64,000 nucleotides of DNA from GCA-002727615 sp964442655 (GTDB lineage: Bacteria > Pseudomonadota > Alphaproteobacteria > TMED109): positions 1 to 64,000 of the forward strand of contig CAYTZM010000001.1 of assembly GCA_964442655.1 (NCBI GenBank), read 5' to 3'. Both the position numbers and the translations under genes were made by a program. Position 1 is the stretch's first letter. Each line of letters opens with the position of its first letter. The notes under the pieces were generated by a model. The model was not told the DNA's origin. It was given only the letters and a program-made list of their open reading frames with translations, and did no database searches. This document shows positions 60,815 to 64,000 of the stretch, piece by piece.

Positions 60815-61494
60815 TTACAGTTTGTGCAAATATATTCCATTATAGAATCTTCATCAGGTTTAAATTTTAGTCCTTTCCATCTACCTGATTTATCGTAAGT
60901 TATATAGTATTTTATTTCTCCATCTATATACCAAGTATTTTCATTTATCTTAGAAACATTTATATCTACAATTTCTCCAGTAAGTAAATTTATAATTGAG
61001 TTAGATTCTATTTCTTCTGGATTCCAATGTACTGAAGGGAAAGAAATTTTACTGATATTTGTTTCTCCCTCTTTATTAGTTATTTTTAATTCCTTATCAT
61101 TAATTCTTTCAATAATAATTTTAAATTCGTCTCCATCATCATCTACATAGCCTTCATATTTTTGTAATGTGTGATTAATCCAAAGTGATTTTGCAGAGTA
61201 TTGAAATTCATAATCTAATAGTAATAAATAGGGAACTTCGACATATCCAGAGGTGAGTACTTCATAACCATTATCTATTCTATGAAATTCTACCTTGTGC
61301 CATCCTACTTCTTTTTTTTCTTCATCTTCATCATCTAAATCGTATCTAAGTATTTTGAATGTTATTTGTGATTTTTCATATAAACAAAAGGGAAAATCAT
61401 TTGAATTAATGCAGTCATTGTCAAAGGACATAGCACTATTGTTAAAATAGAGTATAATAGATAAATATAGAATTATTATTTTGATTAGGTTCAT
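60811..61494 (-). CDS. secreted protein, DUF6134-like
   Basis: 227 aa with a Sec signal peptide (cleavage near residue 23, AMSFD). The mature protein is beta-rich: WHKVEFHRIDNGYEVLTSG, LLLLDYEFQYSAKSLWINH and NTWYIDGEIKYYITYDKSG. This pattern resembles DUF6134 proteins, which may be lipocalin-like or beta-barrel proteins in the periplasm, though I match it from memory and only moderately. A CxxC occurs near the C-terminus (YICTNCN). Convergent to the DUF1499 gene. Confidence 0.6.
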   Translation of the reverse strand: MNLIKIIILYLSIILYFNNSAMSFDNDCINSNDFPFCLYEKSQITFKILRYDLDDEDEEKKEVGWHKVEFHRIDNGYEVLTSGYVEVPYLLLLDYEFQYSAKSLWINHTLQKYEGYVDDDGDEFKIIIERINDKELKITNKEGETNISKISFPSVHWNPEEIESNSIINLLTGEIVDINVSKINENTWYIDGEIKYYITYDKSGRWKGLKFKPDEDSIMEYICTNCN

Positions 61495-61572
61495 TTAAAT
61501 TATGTGATCAATCATGTAAATTATATATAATTTTTTTTAACATATTTGCTGTTATAACGGAATATATATTTA

Positions 61573-62424
61573 ATGTTTCATAACTATATAATACTACTTA
61601 GGCCAAAACATTGGATAAAAAATCTATTAATATTTTTTCCAATTTTATTTAGTCCTTTCCAATTACAAAGTAATGCAATTTTGAATTCATTTATTGCATT
61701 TTTTTTATTTTGTGTGGCAGCTAGTTCTATATATGCTTTCAATGATGTGGTGGATTATAAAAATGATAAAAATAATATTAGAACAAAAATCAGACCTATT
61801 GCAAATGGATTAATTACTAGAAAAAATGGAATATTTTTTTCAATATTATTGTGTTTTATTTCACTTTTTTTAGCTCTAATTTTAATACCAGAAATTTTTA
61901 TATATTTAGTTGCTTATATTTTACTTAATATTCTCTATAGTTGTATTTTTAAATATATAATATTGCTTGATATTGTTTTTGTTAGTTCAGGATTTTTGTT
62001 AAGAATTATTACTGGCGGTATAGCAACTAACATAGATCAATCAATTTGGACTTTATTAATTATCTTATTTGCGTCTTTAAGTTTGGCTACTGGAAAACGA
62101 TTAGGCCACTTAATGAAGGATAAAAATTATTTATCAGCTAATTGGAGTAAAATTTTATTACAAATAATGTTAAGTATTTCATTAATTTTAACATTAATTT
62201 GTTATATAGCTTTTTCTTTTGATTCTGCAGTTATTGAAAGGCATGGCAATAATTATATTTGGGTATCAATAATACCATTTTTTGTCTTATTCATAAGATA
62301 TTTTTATATCTCATTTATCGGAAAATATATGGGAGATCCTACAGATGCGATATTAAGAGATATTTATTTACAGGTATTTTCAATCTTATGGATAATAATA
62401 ATATTTTTTCTAATAATATTGTGA
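61573..62424 (+). CDS. UbiA family prenyltransferase (decaprenyl-phosphate phosphoribosyltransferase-like)
   Basis: 283 aa with eight to nine helices. The Asp-rich active motif is YAFNDVVDYKNDKNN (NDxxD, about residues 55-69), then IRPIANGLIT. The N-terminal RPKHWIKNLLIFFPILFSP is common to UbiA proteins that transfer phosphoribose to polyprenyl phosphate (DprE-path type) rather than to ubiquinone or heme synthases. The product may feed envelope glycans. A GGAA ribosome site is upstream; it is followed 28 bases later by tRNA-Val. Confidence 0.8.
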   Translation: MFHNYIILLRPKHWIKNLLIFFPILFSPFQLQSNAILNSFIAFFLFCVAASSIYAFNDVVDYKNDKNNIRTKIRPIANGLITRKNGIFFSILLCFISLFLALILIPEIFIYLVAYILLNILYSCIFKYIILLDIVFVSSGFLLRIITGGIATNIDQSIWTLLIILFASLSLATGKRLGHLMKDKNYLSANWSKILLQIMLSISLILTLICYIAFSFDSAVIERHGNNYIWVSIIPFFVLFIRYFYISFIGKYMGDPTDAILRDIYLQVFSILWIIIIFFLIIL

Positions 62425-62452
62425 TATTCATATCTATTATAGTTTAATGATT

Positions 62453-62527
62453 GGGCGATTAACTCAGGGGTAGAGTGTCTCGGTGACATCGAGGAAGCCA
62501 TTGGTTCAAATCCAATATCGCCCACCA
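62453..62527 (+). tRNA. tRNA-Val (anticodon GAC)
   Basis: 75-base cloverleaf with encoded CCA. Acceptor stem GGGCGAT/ATCGCCC (7 bp), D arm ACTC..GAGT, anticodon stem TCTCG/CGAGG with loop GTGACAT giving anticodon GAC at 62487-62489, and T arm ATTGG-TTCAAAT-CCAAT. Reads valine GTC and GTT codons. It lies between the UbiA gene and the pentapeptide gene, all on the plus strand. Confidence 0.97.
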
Positions 62528-62551
62528 TTGAGATATTTAACGGGGTGTATT

Positions 62552-63364
62552 TTGAAATTTATTATTTTTATAAGTCTTTCCCTTTATTTTATAAATCACT
62601 GTTTGGGTTTTGATGAGTTAGATGTTCAAAAATTTCTCAAAAATGGAGAATGTAAAAATTGCGATTTAACTGATGCTGATTTTTCTGAACAATATTTAGA
62701 TAAGGCTATAATAATAAACTCAGATTTGTCTGGTGCAAATTTTAACAATGTTAAAATGGCCGTAGCTTATATTAAATCAAGTAATTTTTCTAAAGCTAGT
62801 TTTTTAAATGCTGATATGCCAGTTTCTTTTATAGAAGATTCTATATTTGTTGATGCAAAATTTAATGATGTCAATTTTACATCTTCTGAAATAAAAAATT
62901 CAGATTTTTCTAATAGTTATTTTTCTCATGCAAAACTGTATGGTACTACGTTTAGTAACTCTATATTTGATAATGCTCAAATTATTTCTTCTAATTTTCA
63001 AAAAGCTATTTTGACATCTTCTTCTTTTAAAAACACCAATTTTAATAAAACATTTTTATCTTTAGCATTAATTGATAATGCTCATTTGGAATTTGCTAAT
63101 TTAACTGAGTGTAAAATTAGAGGAACTAATTTTAGTAATTCTCATTTAAATAATGCTAATCTTAGTAAAAGTTCTTTTAGGCGATCTATATTCTTTAAAG
63201 CTGATTTGACTAATATTATTTATAACAAAGCTAATTTTTATAAATCTAATTTTACATCGGCTACCATGGTAAATATAGAAGAGGATGATTTGCATTTTAA
63301 GAGAGCTATTTTATGTAGGACTAAAATGAAAAATAAAATTGTGAATAGAGACTGTATGAATTAA
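62552..63364 (+). CDS. secreted pentapeptide-repeat protein
   Basis: About 270 aa. After a signal peptide (LKFIIFISLSLYFINHCLG) come more than 25 A(D/N)(L/F)xx-type repeats (CDLTDADFSEQ, NSDLSGANFNN, HLNNANLSKSSF), forming a right-handed four-sided beta helix. An ATG reading frame can be extended back into the tRNA, but the TTG at 62552 with GGGGTG six bases upstream gives a proper signal peptide. Function unknown; such repeats serve in binding or as gyrase mimics. The end has CRTKMK..DCMN typical of small members. Confidence 0.78.
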   Translation: MKFIIFISLSLYFINHCLGFDELDVQKFLKNGECKNCDLTDADFSEQYLDKAIIINSDLSGANFNNVKMAVAYIKSSNFSKASFLNADMPVSFIEDSIFVDAKFNDVNFTSSEIKNSDFSNSYFSHAKLYGTTFSNSIFDNAQIISSNFQKAILTSSSFKNTNFNKTFLSLALIDNAHLEFANLTECKIRGTNFSNSHLNNANLSKSSFRRSIFFKADLTNIIYNKANFYKSNFTSATMVNIEEDDLHFKRAILCRTKMKNKIVNRDCMN

Positions 63365-64000
63365 TTAGAAGTAGATATAATTTCATCTTTTAAAAATTGT
63401 TTAATTTCAGATTCAGAATAGTTTAATTCTTTTAGAATTTCTATACTGTTTTCTCCTAATAATGGGGCCAATTGTTCTCCATTTGTAGGGGTTTCAGAAT
63501 ATATAGCAGCTGGTCTTGGTGCTCTTATTTTACCAAAATTTTTACTCTCATTAATTTTAATAATTTTATTTGTAACAACTTGTTCATTCTCTAAGAGTTC
63601 AGTTCTTGATAAAATTGGTGCAGCTGGTACTTCATTTTCATGAAATTTTTTTAGTATATTTTCTGCATTATGATTTAGAATTTCTTTTCCGATTTCTTCT
63701 CTTCTTTCAGTTTTGTGTAAAATTCTTTGCCTTGCATTATTAAACCGTTCATCAATTAATAAATCTTTCCTGTTCATAGCATTGCAAATGCCTAACCATT
63801 CTTTATCTGTGACTGCTCCAGCTGTAATATATTTATCATCTTTAGTTTTATAAACTAAATCTAGCCCTAATTGACCATCAGTAGGATCTCCTTCTTTATT
63901 TACAAATGATAAGGCGGCACTACCTTCTGGCCAAAGATAGGCAATCATGACATCTAGCATAGCAATTTTAATATGTTGACCTTTTCCATGTTTTTCTTTG
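63361..64000 (-). CDS. CaiB/BaiF family CoA-transferase, 5' end beyond window
   Basis: C-terminal part of a class III CoA-transferase. The frame stays open to the window edge; bases 63961-64000 add KEKHGKGQHIKIA before the first Met, which is the conserved (K/T)GKGQHV stretch of the family. The visible part includes GLDLVYKTKDDKYITAG, the EVPAAPILSRTE block and the ending SPNE-like LGENSIEILKELNYSE. The catalytic Asp lies outside. Its end overlaps the pentapeptide gene by four bases. Confidence 0.9.
   Translation of the reverse strand, partial: KEKHGKGQHIKIAMLDVMIAYLWPEGSAALSFVNKEGDPTDGQLGLDLVYKTKDDKYITAGAVTDKEWLGICNAMNRKDLLIDERFNNARQRILHKTERREEIGKEILNHNAENILKKFHENEVPAAPILSRTELLENEQVVTNKIIKINESKNFGKIRAPRPAAIYSETPTNGEQLAPLLGENSIEILKELNYSESEIKQFLKDEIISTSN

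Noticed and set aside
62483..62551. ATG start of the pentapeptide gene inside tRNA-Val
   Set aside because: Overlaps the tRNA anticodon and T arms; TTG 62552 has a ribosome site and yields a signal peptide.
1..64000. CRISPR arrays, insertion sequences, prophage or integrase genes
   Set aside because: No regularly spaced repeats and no transposase, integrase or phage structural genes were seen.

Overview
The window is AT-rich (roughly 30% GC by eye), densely coded, and free of insertion sequences, phage genes, CRISPR arrays and rRNA. Protein families, Tat-type signal peptides and an alphaproteobacterial-style small heat-shock gene (RpoH promoter plus ROSE-like leader) point to a small-genome free-living alphaproteobacterium, most likely marine and pelagic. 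I cannot name the lineage from sequence alone; low-GC marine groups such as AEGEAN-169/HIMB59-like bacteria would fit. Genes sit in short operons with 1-35 nt overlaps, and several starts are TTG.

Layout. 1-4.3 kb: complete carbohydrate-type ABC importer (binding protein, two permeases, ATPase), then a quinone-reductase-like MDR gene. 5.4-6.6 kb: HupE/UreJ protein and an unknown membrane protein. 6.6-11.5 kb (minus): housekeeping run yidD, thrS, cysS, maf, folE; hisI lies opposite. 12.2-15.1 kb: small secreted protein, FedB-like multi-spanning membrane protein and secreted beta-propeller. 15.2-15.9 kb: hsp20 with RpoH promoter and structured leader. 16-19.6 kb: CoA-transferase, crotonase, alpha/beta hydrolase, gpmA. 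19.6-24.2 kb: acuI-like reductase, PsiE-family protein, and isocitrate lyase divergent from a RamB/PrpR-type regulator, with a cluster of GTAAAT half-sites between them. 24.2-30 kb: MFS transporter, MECR-like reductase, TPP enzyme, small membrane proteins and a Tat-exported aldo/keto reductase. 30-37 kb: GTP-type PEP carboxykinase, purT, a Tat-exported nicotinamidase, aminotransferase, prfC. 37-51 kb: acyl-CoA metabolism (crotonases, acyl-CoA dehydrogenase, thioesterase, DmdB-like CoA ligase, CoA-transferase), a ferredoxin reductase and an orphan NosR-like flavoprotein. 50.6-57 kb: candidate catabolic neighbourhood (VOC protein, enolase-superfamily dehydratase, PhyH oxygenase, PanB paralog without its metal ligands, small lipoprotein, FAH-family protein, hydratase, epimerase). 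57-64 kb: fatty-acid-hydroxylase-like enzyme, crotonase, cold-shock gene with a structured leader, DMT exporter, DUF1499 and DUF6134-like proteins, UbiA-family enzyme, tRNA-Val(GAC), pentapeptide-repeat protein and a CoA-transferase cut by the right edge.

Taken together the window describes a heterotroph that uses acyl-CoA and short organic acids (many crotonases and class III CoA-transferases, isocitrate lyase, PEP carboxykinase, a C2/C3-type regulator), possibly including DMSP or acrylate products (DmdB-like ligase, AcuI-like reductase). The strongest non-coding observations are the heat-shock promoter and ROSE-like leader of hsp20, the operator cluster at aceA, and the terminator-containing cspA leader. 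The most distinctive protein is the PanB paralog at 53.1-54.0 kb.
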